This document shows positions 35,648 through 44,896 of a stretch of 64,000 bases of DNA, in pieces (within the stretch, counting starts at the first letter, position 1; every line of letters starts with the position of its first letter). A program made the translations under genes and the position numbers. This stretch comes from Roseinatronobacter sp. S2. Its GTDB lineage: Bacteria > Pseudomonadota > Alphaproteobacteria > Rhodobacterales > Rhodobacteraceae. Where the stretch lies: the NCBI RefSeq assembly GCF_029581395.1, contig NZ_CP121113.1:2662001-2726000 (forward strand). The letters run 5' to 3'. The notes beneath the pieces were generated by a model. That model had not been told where the DNA came from. It did not search any database and worked only from the letters and a program-made list of their open reading frames with translations.

Positions 35648-37093
35648 TCACGGCCCGCGCGCCGCATTCAACCCCTGCCGCGTTTCGGTGGTTGCCAGTT
35701 GGGAATGAAGCCGCTCGAATTGTTCGCGCGCAACTGTCCGGTTTCCCGAATTCAGATAGGCATAGGCACGCAGAATCGCCAGATCCCGCCGCAAGCTGCC
35801 CTGCACCTGTTCCAATGCGTTGAAATTGCTGACCGCGTGGTGAAAATCGCCCAGACGGTAGGCACGCACACCGCGCTGGTCCAGCACGATGGTTTCAATC
35901 TCTCGGCGTTGGGTTGCGTTCAGGTTTACTTGCGATGCGACCTGCGCGCCCTGTTCGGTCATGTTCATCGACAAATAGGACAATGCCATGCCGAAGACCG
36001 CATCCCGCCCGACATTCGGACCCAGCCTGTCCCCCACACGCGCGGCCTGCTGAAAGCCGAAAAGCGCCTCGGTCGGTCTGTCATGGCTGTAGGCACACCA
36101 TGAGCGTTCATACAGCACATCCAGCGAACGTGGCGAAGATGACGCCGCAAGACAGCGCGCGAATTGTTCCTGTTCCTTCAGGCGACGCACTTCCGCCAGC
36201 CGCGGATCACCTTGCACGGGCAAATTGCGCGACACGGTGCCGGTTTGGTCAAGGACTGCGGGCGCGGGTGCAGGGGCTTGCGCCACAGGTTGCGGCGCAG
36301 GCGCGGCGGCGGGGGTCGCAGCGGGGGCGGCCTGTTGGGGTTGTTGGGCGGCTGCCACCTGCGGGGCAGCACCGTCGGTCAGTTCTGCAAACAGCACGTC
36401 CAACTGCGTCGATGCCCCGCTATTGGCCGCACGCGCAACACTGAACAATTCACGCAGTTCCGCACCAGACGCCACGGCGCTGGCCTTTTGCAGCGTGGGT
36501 TTCATCTGGGCAAACCCCGTGCAGGACTGAAGGGCATTGCGATAGGTTGTCAGCGCCGCCTGTGTCTGTCCGGCAAGGACATACATATCGGCCAGCAACC
36601 ACGCGTTGTTGATACGTTCGCAGGTCATGATCTGCGGCGACTGGCGCGCCACGGCAATGGCCTGACCAGCATCACGACCGGACACCGCAGCATCAAAACT
36701 GGCCTGCGCCTCGTTTGTTTCCAGAACCCGCAGCATGTCAGGTGGTGGCGTCCAGCCCGAAACACGGCTGCGCCCGTCATCTATCAAGCGGCGGGCGGCT
36801 GCGAAATCCTTGCGTTCGATGCGCTGCCAGATTGCCGCTTCATCCACGCCCGCCTGTGACTGCGGGGCCGCCAGCAGTTCATTCAGGTCCGTCGGCGGCC
36901 GCCAGTCGGGAAACGCCCCGCGCAGGCGACGCAATTCGGCCTGTGCGGCCAGCGCATCATTCTGGGTCAGATAATAGCGCAATGCGCGCAGGTCATCATT
37001 GCTGGCGGTTTGTGCCGTGATCGCGGCGCCCGACACCATGAATATCAATGCCGCAAGGGCTGCGGGGCGAAACTGAAACAGGGTGTAGGTCAT
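35648..37093 (-). CDS. Periplasmic TPR-like protein of the cellulose operon
   Basis: Function not assigned by direct recognition. The 481-residue product has a signal peptide (about residues 1-28, LAALIFMVSGAAITAQ). Two helical repeat regions with TPR-like spacing follow, separated by a Pro/Ala/Gln-rich linker (QQAAPAATPAAAPAPQPVAQ, about residues 265-290). It ends in helices without any aromatic beta-barrel pattern, so it is not a complete BcsC porin. It overlaps bcsZ by 4 bp (ATGA), which sets the start at 37093 and places it in the bcs operon. A role as a BcsC-like periplasmic scaffold or export factor for cellulose is inferred from context only. Confidence 0.75.
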   Translation of the reverse strand: MTYTLFQFRPAALAALIFMVSGAAITAQTASNDDLRALRYYLTQNDALAAQAELRRLRGAFPDWRPPTDLNELLAAPQSQAGVDEAAIWQRIERKDFAAARRLIDDGRSRVSGWTPPPDMLRVLETNEAQASFDAAVSGRDAGQAIAVARQSPQIMTCERINNAWLLADMYVLAGQTQAALTTYRNALQSCTGFAQMKPTLQKASAVASGAELRELFSVARAANSGASTQLDVLFAELTDGAAPQVAAAQQPQQAAPAATPAAAPAPQPVAQAPAPAPAVLDQTGTVSRNLPVQGDPRLAEVRRLKEQEQFARCLAASSSPRSLDVLYERSWCAYSHDRPTEALFGFQQAARVGDRLGPNVGRDAVFGMALSYLSMNMTEQGAQVASQVNLNATQRREIETIVLDQRGVRAYRLGDFHHAVSNFNALEQVQGSLRRDLAILRAYAYLNSGNRTVAREQFERLHSQLATTETRQGLNAARGP

Positions 37094-38169
37094 ATCGGCA
37101 CACATTCGGGAAGGGTTTCATTCGCGGCAATCATCGCGAATAATTGCAGGGTGGCGGGGTAATAAGGCTGGTCGGGCGTAAAGGGCGGGATCGCAGCCCC
37201 AAGCGCCCTGCTGCCTGAACACATCGTCAGACCTGCCAGCGCCTGATAGCCCATGTCGCCACTGGTTTCGAGAACCACACCCGACAGGGGTTCAATCACG
37301 GTAGGCACACCGACACCGGGCTGCACGGTGCGTTCATAGACCGCAAGCATCCGCTGAACCGCCGCATGCTGCGGCACACGCGACCAGATCATGAATAATG
37401 GCACGCGCAACGCTTCATATCCGGCATTCGCGGACAATTCCTGCGACCCGCGCACCCCGCTTGCAGAAATATCCACCCAATCCGGCACCAGCCCTTCCGA
37501 GGCGATCTGGCTTAGCAATGCCTCTCCTTGCTGGGCACAAATGGCAAGGCGGCTTACGCCCGTGGCTGCGGCCAGTTCGCGCATTGCAATCGGCATGTAA
37601 TAGGACGGGTTTACGCTGACATGACTGTCATGCACGAATCCGTAGGTTGCAGGCAGCAGGACTGTCTGGTCTGACGTGCCCGGCATGGCGACAATACAAC
37701 TGTCGGCAAGGGCCTGTGCGATTTCCTGCGCGCGGGTCAGATAGGCGCGGTTTTCAAAGCGCTGCGCGGCGCGCACCAAGGCCCATGCATAGAACAGATC
37801 CCCGTCTGATGCGTTGTTGCGGTCGGGCACGGGGTTGCCCTGCCCCGGCAACCACCGCCACGCCAGCAACGGGTCCGGGCGAATGGCCAGGTTGCGTTCT
37901 GTCCACTGGAACATCGACTGGAAACTGGCCGCGTCATCAAACACGCTGGCCAGCAACATGCCATAGCCCTGCCCCTCGGAATGGCTGGCATCGTGTTGCA
38001 GGCCATCAATCACACGCCCGTCGCTGCCCAGAAACGCCGATTTCCAGCTGTCCCAGACGGGCCGCGCCTGCACCGCAAGATCAACGGTACCAAAGGCCAT
38101 GGCGGGGCGCCGCGCGACCCCCATGGCCGCAACCGCGCCCAGTGCTGAAATCAATGTTCTTCTTTTCAT
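37090..38169 (-). CDS. bcsZ: Cellulose-operon endoglucanase, glycoside hydrolase family 8
   Basis: Periplasmic beta-1,4-glucanase that trims nascent cellulose and is needed for normal polymer output. The 359-residue product starts MKRRTLISALGAVAAMG, a possible Tat-type signal ending near AMAFG. GH8 residues are visible: the general acid Glu in HSEGQGYGMLLAS and the Asp in NNASDGDLFYAWALV, followed by SYYMPIAMREL. Both ends overlap neighbours by 4 bp (bcsB upstream, TPR gene downstream), so translation is coupled. Length is typical for BcsZ. Confidence 0.93.
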   Translation of the reverse strand: MKRRTLISALGAVAAMGVARRPAMAFGTVDLAVQARPVWDSWKSAFLGSDGRVIDGLQHDASHSEGQGYGMLLASVFDDAASFQSMFQWTERNLAIRPDPLLAWRWLPGQGNPVPDRNNASDGDLFYAWALVRAAQRFENRAYLTRAQEIAQALADSCIVAMPGTSDQTVLLPATYGFVHDSHVSVNPSYYMPIAMRELAAATGVSRLAICAQQGEALLSQIASEGLVPDWVDISASGVRGSQELSANAGYEALRVPLFMIWSRVPQHAAVQRMLAVYERTVQPGVGVPTVIEPLSGVVLETSGDMGYQALAGLTMCSGSRALGAAIPPFTPDQPYYPATLQLFAMIAANETLPECVPI

Positions 38170-40454
38170 GTCTTGGTGTCTCTTGTTGAAATGACCAGAC
38201 GCAGCGCAATCACAGCCGAGAGCAGCGCTAGGAAAAGTATCATAATGGTGAAGAAAATCGGGCGGGCCGACACAAGGTTGCCCATCGCATAGCGGAAATT
38301 TGTGAACGACCACGGCTCCAGCAACACCGGACGGCGATCAGGCGCAATCCAGTTCTGCCATGTGCCCTGGTGGCTAAGGATCGACACCTGCCCGCGCGGC
38401 CCGGCCCCGTTTGCGCGTGCGGCGGCAATCGCATGGGCGATTTCGGTCATGTCGCTGTCAGGGCTGCGCAGCATCCATATCTCGTCCGGGCGAGCAGGGT
38501 CCAGATGGAACAACACCGCCTTGCCGCGCCGGTGTTGCAGCCATTGGTTCAACTGCTCGTCGGAACTGGGGAAAATCCGGTCTGTCGCCCATTTCACACT
38601 GTCGTTTATCGCGGCCCAGCCATTGCTGATGGCGCGCCCGAACCCCATGCTGAATCCGCTGTCCTGTTGGCGGCGGCGTTCAAAAGGGTCGTCATTGAAT
38701 GCAAGTGCCGGATCGGGGTCTGTCGGGTCCGCCTGCGGGACGGTCAGGACCGTGTCTTCCAGCAACCGGCGATCCGCCCTGTGATGCGCCGCCGGAACCG
38801 AGCCAAGATCATCCAGCGAAATCAGATGCAGCGTGGCCGGACGCAGATCCGCCTGCGAGCGCGCAAGCGCTGCGGACAGGGTCAGGATATCGGTTTCGCT
38901 ATAGGCACGCGCTGTCATATCGTTCTGGCGAATGCTTTCAGGCGTCAACGCCCCGAAGGCAAGGTCCATATCCGGTATCGCCATTGAAGGGCTGTAGGGC
39001 ACATTCAGCGTGGATGTGTCGCTGATTTGCAAAAACGCACGGTCAACAGTGGGGCAAGGCAGGTCCGGCGAGTTTCCGGGCACCATCAGTTCAAATGTCA
39101 GCCGGTTGGTGCCGGGCTGAAGAATGCGCGCCTCGAAGTCGATCGGATATTGCGAAATCATCTGCCCGCCTTCATCGCGCAGCGGTAACAGGCGAATGGC
39201 CTTGCCGTTCACACTGATCAGCAACATCGATTCCCGTGGCAGGCCGGTTGCGTAGATATAGTCAAAATTCAGACGTGCCTTGGCTGCGGTCAGAACAAGC
39301 CAGTCATCCGGCAAGCGGAAGGGGTGGTCGCGGCGCGCGTAGCGCTGTGAAAAACTTTCGGTTTGCACCCCGAATGCCGAAAGCGGCACATCATGTTCAG
39401 GCGTGATAAGGGGCGCACGGCTGGCGGCTGGCTGCGGTGCAAGTTGTGCAAGGGCGCTCAGCACATTCTGCGGGCGCGTGTCGGGACCGATTTCAAGCAC
39501 CATCACATAGGCCCCGTCCCCGCCGATACTGTAGCTGACCCGCGCACTGGATGCAGGCAGGATCGTTATGCGCGCCAGCGCGCGGTCTGCTTGCGCGACC
39601 GTCCAGTAATCATTGAAGCGAAAGGCCACGGGGCTGCCCAGAAGCGCCTGATTGAAACTGCGCATCAGGTGTTGGCGCCATTCCGCAGCCTGTGGACCCA
39701 ACCTGTCCAGTCCGCGTATTTCAACAGGATCACCGCTGGCGGTTTGCGCCGCAAATGCCATCATGAAACTGTCGGCATCAACCCCGAAATCCGACTGGGC
39801 CACAGGCAAACCGGATCTGGCCAGATCAATATCTGTCCATAGACCGAATGATGCCTCTGGCCCGCAAAAAATCCGGTGGCCTTGCAGGAATTCAATCTGC
39901 ACCGCATTGCGCCCTGTAACCAGAACACCATCGGGCATGTCCAGAAGCGCCCCCTCGAACCCGTCAAAATTGCCCAGACCCGCAACGCCGATGTCCTGCC
40001 CGTTCACATGAACCCGCATCGATGACCGCTCTGGCAGCAGGTCGATGCTGGATTGTGTGACCAGTTGCAACTGACGCTGCGCAGAGGCCGAACTGGCATA
40101 AAGATCAAAGCGGATCACCTGCCGCTCGCCACTGATACGCGCATAGGACCCCTCAACCGGAACGCGCAGATCAACCAGCCGAAGGGGGGAAACCCAGCCC
40201 TGCGTGCGCGATTGCGCCTGCCCGTCCAACCCGCGCCGCGCCGGATCAACCCGCGCGTCGTCCAGTGTGGGCGACAACCCGTTCTGGTCAGCCGTGGCGG
40301 CCAGCCCGTCATTATCGGGCAACTGAATAAGCCCCCCGCCACTGGACTGCGCCTGCGCCATCCCGCCGCCCAGCAGCATCAGGCAAAATGCTGTTGCGCC
40401 CAAGGCGGACAGAACACGCGTTCTTGTCACTGTGGGATACCTGCGCGCCATCAT
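38166..40454 (-). CDS. bcsB: Cellulose synthase regulatory subunit BcsB
   Basis: Periplasmic, membrane-anchored partner of BcsA that guides the glucan across the periplasm. The 762-residue protein has a signal peptide (ending GGGMAQAQ). Two repeats of carbohydrate-binding plus flavodoxin-like domains are suggested by similar stretches around ERSSMRVHVNGQDIG and RESMLLISVNGKAIR. One C-terminal membrane anchor (IFFTIMILFLALLSAVIALRL) follows. The ATG at 40454 overlaps the bcsA stop. A second ATG one codon later is possible. Domain order agrees with the structurally known Rhodobacter BcsA-BcsB complex. Confidence 0.94.
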   Translation of the reverse strand: MMARRYPTVTRTRVLSALGATAFCLMLLGGGMAQAQSSGGGLIQLPDNDGLAATADQNGLSPTLDDARVDPARRGLDGQAQSRTQGWVSPLRLVDLRVPVEGSYARISGERQVIRFDLYASSASAQRQLQLVTQSSIDLLPERSSMRVHVNGQDIGVAGLGNFDGFEGALLDMPDGVLVTGRNAVQIEFLQGHRIFCGPEASFGLWTDIDLARSGLPVAQSDFGVDADSFMMAFAAQTASGDPVEIRGLDRLGPQAAEWRQHLMRSFNQALLGSPVAFRFNDYWTVAQADRALARITILPASSARVSYSIGGDGAYVMVLEIGPDTRPQNVLSALAQLAPQPAASRAPLITPEHDVPLSAFGVQTESFSQRYARRDHPFRLPDDWLVLTAAKARLNFDYIYATGLPRESMLLISVNGKAIRLLPLRDEGGQMISQYPIDFEARILQPGTNRLTFELMVPGNSPDLPCPTVDRAFLQISDTSTLNVPYSPSMAIPDMDLAFGALTPESIRQNDMTARAYSETDILTLSAALARSQADLRPATLHLISLDDLGSVPAAHHRADRRLLEDTVLTVPQADPTDPDPALAFNDDPFERRRQQDSGFSMGFGRAISNGWAAINDSVKWATDRIFPSSDEQLNQWLQHRRGKAVLFHLDPARPDEIWMLRSPDSDMTEIAHAIAAARANGAGPRGQVSILSHQGTWQNWIAPDRRPVLLEPWSFTNFRYAMGNLVSARPIFFTIMILFLALLSAVIALRLVISTRDTKT

Positions 40455-42886
40455 CTTGGAATCTCCCGATCGGGATTTGAATGGCTATAGGGAGGGACGT
40501 CTGATGCAGTCTGGTGGTGCATCTGGCGGTGTGCGGCAGGCGAATAGGGGCGCGGCATGTCGGGGTTGATCACGACAGGATCAAACGCTTCGCCAAACGC
40601 CAGAATATGGGCGGGCGCTTGCGTCACACCAACTTCGGCGCGGTCGCGTTCTTCCGCGCGCTTGCGCCGGGCCGGTTCAGCGGCAAGCGCAAGCATCGTG
40701 TGATAGACACCACTGAACGCCAGATAGACCACATACCCGAAACCGACCAACAAACCCTTGGGCTTGTTCCTGCTTTCGCGGACAGCTTCCCAGACTGCGG
40801 AATCCCCGAAGATCAGATGTGCAATCGTTTCGCGCACCACCATCGGCTGTTCGGGATCATAGTGAACACCCACAATCACGCCGCTATTGTCGCGCTGCAC
40901 ATTCTGGACCTGAACACGGACCGCGTTTTCCAGATGCGGCGATTTTGGGAATTCTGGTGTGAAGTAAAAGATATAGCCTTTCTCGATTGCCGCGAATTCA
41001 ACCATGTCCGTATCGGGGCCGGGGCGCAGCAAAAGCCGTGCGCCACTGGTCGAGGAATCAAGAACGGTGGCACCCGTAAAACTGAATGTGTCGTTGCGCC
41101 CGATGGCGGCAACTGCGGGCACTTTCATGTCCACACGTGGCACACCGCGACGCTGCTGACGTTCGCCAATCGCGCGCAGTGACGCGCTGACAATCAGAAA
41201 GTTGAAGATGGCCCAGCCGCCAACAATTGACAAAATGGTCTGGTCACCGGGGAACATGACCCACCGGATGCCCGCAGCCATAACCCCCATAAGCGCAAGT
41301 ATCCACACGAACAAAAGCGGCTTGTACAGCGGCGAGATGTAATCCTCGATCAGGACTTCATCCTTGGCAGTCACGTTGAATTTCGCGCCGCGCGGCTTCA
41401 GTATTGTCTTGATGACAACGCCGGACAAATAGGGCGCTTGCGCGGTTTCATAGAGTTCCGAAATCAGCGGCCAGCGCACCCTTGCATAAAGGGCATTCTG
41501 CACCATGAAACTGATCGCCATATAGGCGCCCATATAGACCAGCACTTCTTCAATCGTGGCCACAAAGATGTGAAGGCCAAAGAACAGGTAGGCCAGCGGC
41601 GCCAGAATGAAGACCATGCGCACCAGCGGAAACAGCCAGAATGTCATCGAATTCAGGTAGCACAGACGCTGCGTCAGGCTCATACCCTTGCGGCGCAGGG
41701 GGTTTTTCAGCATCAAAAGCTGCATCATCCCCGCAGCCCATCGCCCCCGCTGTTCAATGAACGTGACAAAGGTTTCGGGTTGCAGCCCCGCAATCATTGC
41801 GTGATCGACATACAGGCTTTTCCAGCCACGGCTGTGAATTTCCAGTGCGGTTTCAGCATCTTCGGTAATGGTTTCGCCTGCAAACCCGCCCACATCATCC
41901 AGCGCGGCGCGGCGCAGAACAGATGCCGACCCGCAAAAGAACGCCCCGCCCCAACGGTCAAGGCCACGGTGCCCCTGATGATAGAACATCTCATTTTCGG
42001 GCGGGCAATCACTGCGCAGCCCGATATTGCGATCAATAGGGTCGGGGTTCAGAAAGAAGTGCGGAGTCTGGACCAGAAACAATTTCGGATCGACCACAAA
42101 ATACCCGACAGTGCGCGCCAGAAAATCGCGGCTGGGCACATGGTCGGCGTCGAACACCACAACCAGTTCCCCGTCCAGCCGTTCCAGCGCGGCGGACATA
42201 TTGCCCGCTTTCGCATGTTCGTTGCGCGCGCGGGTGGAATAGACGATCCCCAGTTCTGCACAAAGCGCCTGTAATTCCTTACGGCGCGCGCGGGCTTTGG
42301 TGGCAATTTCGGGATTTTCATGGTTGCAGCGTTCATCCGTGCCCCCATCATCGCACAAGACCACAGTGCGTTTGGCCGCCGGATAATGCATGTTCTTGGC
42401 CGCAGACAGTGTCACCGCCAGCATGTCTATGGGTTCATTATAGCTTGGCACCAGAATGTCGACGGTCGGCAGGCTTTGAACGGCCACCTTCGGGGGCAGT
42501 GTGCGGTTGATCGGATCAGCCGTCACAAACGAGCTGACGAAGAACACCCAGATCGCATAGGTTTCGACGACAAACAGCGACACGGCAATCCCGAATTCCA
42601 GCGGATTGGACGCCGAAGGCAGCGTTTCCGTCAACCGCCATGACCAGTAGCGCATGACAATCGCACTGGCGATTGCCAGAAGCGCGAAGCGCGCGACAAT
42701 GGTTTTCATCGTAAAGGGTTTAAGTGCTGCGACAATCAAAACGGCAAACAGCCCCAAAGCGCCCTGCACTGTTGTCGATGTCGGAATGCTGGCGAGAAAT
42801 GCCAGCGGAATGACAACCGCAAGCCACAGCAAGGCCAGAAACACCTCGCCCGGTCGCAGACGCCTGTTGGCTATCAACAAACTCAT
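40451..42886 (-). CDS. bcsA: Cellulose synthase catalytic subunit BcsA (c-di-GMP activated)
   Basis: Processive GT2 enzyme that builds beta-1,4-glucan from UDP-glucose and secretes it through its own membrane channel. The 811-residue protein has hydrophobic segments at both ends of the GT domain. Catalytic motifs are in order: CDDGGTDE, VVFDADHVPS (DxD), TITEDAETA (TED, catalytic base) and QRGRWAAGM (QxxRW). Near the C-terminus is a PilZ domain with RRGVPRVD (RxxxR c-di-GMP motif) and LDSSTSGARLLL (DxSxxG). Activation by c-di-GMP is therefore expected. It follows the BcsN-like gene after 24 bp and is coupled to bcsB. Confidence 0.97.
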   Translation of the reverse strand: MSLLIANRRLRPGEVFLALLWLAVVIPLAFLASIPTSTTVQGALGLFAVLIVAALKPFTMKTIVARFALLAIASAIVMRYWSWRLTETLPSASNPLEFGIAVSLFVVETYAIWVFFVSSFVTADPINRTLPPKVAVQSLPTVDILVPSYNEPIDMLAVTLSAAKNMHYPAAKRTVVLCDDGGTDERCNHENPEIATKARARRKELQALCAELGIVYSTRARNEHAKAGNMSAALERLDGELVVVFDADHVPSRDFLARTVGYFVVDPKLFLVQTPHFFLNPDPIDRNIGLRSDCPPENEMFYHQGHRGLDRWGGAFFCGSASVLRRAALDDVGGFAGETITEDAETALEIHSRGWKSLYVDHAMIAGLQPETFVTFIEQRGRWAAGMMQLLMLKNPLRRKGMSLTQRLCYLNSMTFWLFPLVRMVFILAPLAYLFFGLHIFVATIEEVLVYMGAYMAISFMVQNALYARVRWPLISELYETAQAPYLSGVVIKTILKPRGAKFNVTAKDEVLIEDYISPLYKPLLFVWILALMGVMAAGIRWVMFPGDQTILSIVGGWAIFNFLIVSASLRAIGERQQRRGVPRVDMKVPAVAAIGRNDTFSFTGATVLDSSTSGARLLLRPGPDTDMVEFAAIEKGYIFYFTPEFPKSPHLENAVRVQVQNVQRDNSGVIVGVHYDPEQPMVVRETIAHLIFGDSAVWEAVRESRNKPKGLLVGFGYVVYLAFSGVYHTMLALAAEPARRKRAEERDRAEVGVTQAPAHILAFGEAFDPVVINPDMPRPYSPAAHRQMHHQTASDVPPYSHSNPDREIPR

Positions 42887-42910
42887 AATACCAAAGACCC
42901 TCTGCTAAAT

Positions 42911-43573
42911 TTATTGAAACACAGGAGTAGCCAGACCAAACGCCCCCTGCCCTATCGGGGCAAGCGCGCGATCAACCGGGCCGGAAACACAATTTCTTAG
43001 CATAATATCAAGCGCAGATGCGCCACGCGGCAAGGCGCGCGCCCCCATCTGCGTGCGCCGGAACGCCAGCGCGCAGGTGACATCGCCCCCCGGTGAACGG
43101 GTCATATAGGTGATATCGCCATATTGGTCCGAAACCGATGTCAGCGCACTGTCGGTCACGGACCCAAACGGCGTGGGCGCGCCGCCGAACTGGCGTAACA
43201 CATCGTCCAGCACCAAGCGCGACCGGCTGGCCGTCATGGCGGTTTGTGCGCGTAAAATGATGGTATTTTCACCCTGCAAACTGGTTGAATTCGGCAAGGT
43301 GATGCGCTGCTCCAGCGCGCCATCCAATTCGCGTTCAAGCACGATCAGCGCATTGGGCACATTGATCAGCGCCCGCGACGCAGGCACGACACGAAATTCG
43401 GTTACAGCCTCGGCCAGTTCCGTGGGGCTTGATCCGTCCAGACTGGACAAAAAGCCCCCGTCACACGCAGACACCCCAAAAGCGGCAATCGCGGGCAGTG
43501 CCCATATCCGCACGGATGCGGGAATTGCAGACCACAAACCATTCAGCGCGCGAAACTTGTAAACCTTAAACAT
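42911..43573 (-). CDS. BcsN-like cellulose biosynthesis lipoprotein
   Basis: Predicted lipoprotein of 220 residues leading the bcs operon. The start at 43573 gives a signal with lipobox Cys (AIAAFGVSAC); a longer frame from 43621 is possible. The body (VPASRALINVPNALIVLERELDG split at residue 20, then TLPNSTSLQGENTIILRAQ and SPGGDVTCALAFRR) resembles the BcsN proteins found beside bcsA in other Alphaproteobacteria. The function of that group is poorly known. It is 24 bp upstream of bcsA. A perfect 12-bp palindrome lies 77 bp upstream of its start. The BcsN label rests on recalled pattern similarity and should be tested by profile search. Confidence 0.65.
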   Translation of the reverse strand: MFKVYKFRALNGLWSAIPASVRIWALPAIAAFGVSACDGGFLSSLDGSSPTELAEAVTEFRVVPASRALINVPNALIVLERELDGALEQRITLPNSTSLQGENTIILRAQTAMTASRSRLVLDDVLRQFGGAPTPFGSVTDSALTSVSDQYGDITYMTRSPGGDVTCALAFRRTQMGARALPRGASALDIMLRNCVSGPVDRALAPIGQGAFGLATPVFQ

Positions 43574-43905
43574 TGCCCTGCCTGCCACGGCATAATCCAC
43601 AAAAATGGCGTCAGGATGCACTTCACCCTGCCGTCACATTCACGGATTTGGTCAATTGACCTGCCCATTACTTGCCCATGACCAACCGATCAAGCGCCTC
43701 TTGCGGGTGCTTTTATCGATAATTTCCGACATTTGTTGCCGGTTAACTTATTTTTTCATACCAAAGTCTACCGCACAGCATGCCCCTTTGCAACAAATGA
43801 TAAACCTTTCGCGATCATGTTGTCCCAAATGCACATCTCTGCCATCTGAAAACCGGCAATCCGGCGGGGGGGAAGTATCGTTTTCATACCCGAGCACGAC
43901 AAAAA
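43574..43905. other. Upstream region of the bcs operon (no gene seen)
   Basis: About 330 bp between the hpf terminator and the BcsN-like gene, more AT-rich than its neighbours and without a convincing coding frame. It contains the palindrome GGTCAATTGACC at 43650-43661 and probably the bcs promoter; no clear -35/-10 pair could be picked by eye. Confidence 0.5.
43650..43661. promoter_or_regulatory. Palindrome GGTCAATTGACC, candidate operator for the bcs operon
   Basis: Perfect 12-bp dyad, 77-88 bp upstream of the BcsN-like start codon. Its minus-strand half TTGACC could double as a -35 box. No factor is assigned. Confidence 0.4.
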
Positions 43906-43931
43906 AGGGCGCAGATAGATTTCTGCGCCCT
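43900..43931 (-). terminator. Intrinsic terminator after hpf
   Basis: 10-bp stem AGGGCGCAGA/TCTGCGCCCT (43906-43915 with 43922-43931) with a six-base loop, followed on the minus strand by TTTTT. It ends the thyA-folA-hpf transcript before the bcs promoter. Confidence 0.88.
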
Positions 43932-43960
43932 GTGTGTCACAAGATGTCGTGGCTTGCATT

Positions 43961-44004
43961 CCAGCCCTGTAATTGTTGCGCAAGCGCCACAATTACAGGG
44001 CTGG
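43961..44004 (-). repeat. Perfect 16-bp inverted repeat in the hpf 3' region
   Basis: CCAGCCCTGTAATTGT (43961-43976) is the exact complement of 43989-44004, with a 12-base loop. It begins 15 bp after the hpf stop, ahead of the intrinsic terminator, and has no T-run of its own. It would make a very stable 3' UTR hairpin. Confidence 0.85.
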
Positions 44005-44018
44005 TGCCTGTGCAGTGC

Positions 44019-44336
44019 TTAGCGGCGCTCGCGTTGTTTGCCCAACTCGCGGTCCAGAACATTGCGCATCTTGTCGGTCGCGCCGGTCACGGCGGAACGA
44101 ATGTTGTCGGCGGCATGTTCGGCGGTGACAGGCTGGCGCCCTTCAAGGCGCACTTCCACTTTGCAATGCTTGTCATCAGGGCCGTTTTTCGTGGCGTTCT
44201 GGTCGCGCAAATACACTTCGACCCGTGTGATGGGGCCGGAAACCGCGCCCAGTTTGGACTCGATCACCTGGGTGACAAACCCTGTCACATCCTCGCGCCC
44301 TTCGATCGTGTTGTCGGTGTTTACCTGAATATGCAT
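44019..44336 (-). CDS. hpf: Short ribosome hibernation factor (HPF/RaiA family)
   Basis: Binds the 30S decoding region of idle ribosomes and dampens translation in stationary phase. The 105-residue product is the short form, with only the S30AE-type domain (MHIQVNTDNTIEG, VTRVEVYLRDQN-like strand, CKVEVRLEGRQPV) and a basic tail (DRELGKQRERR). Alphaproteobacteria commonly also carry a long HPF elsewhere, so this may be a secondary YfiA/HPF-like factor. It is 59 bp downstream of folA on the same strand. Its 3' region is unusual in having two consecutive strong hairpins. Confidence 0.8.
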   Translation of the reverse strand: MHIQVNTDNTIEGREDVTGFVTQVIESKLGAVSGPITRVEVYLRDQNATKNGPDDKHCKVEVRLEGRQPVTAEHAADNIRSAVTGATDKMRNVLDRELGKQRERR

Positions 44337-44395
44337 CGCATTGCCTTTCTCGGCTTGTTATTACACTTCAAGGGTATGCATCATCGCGTGCAGCT

Positions 44396-44896
<501 letters not shown>

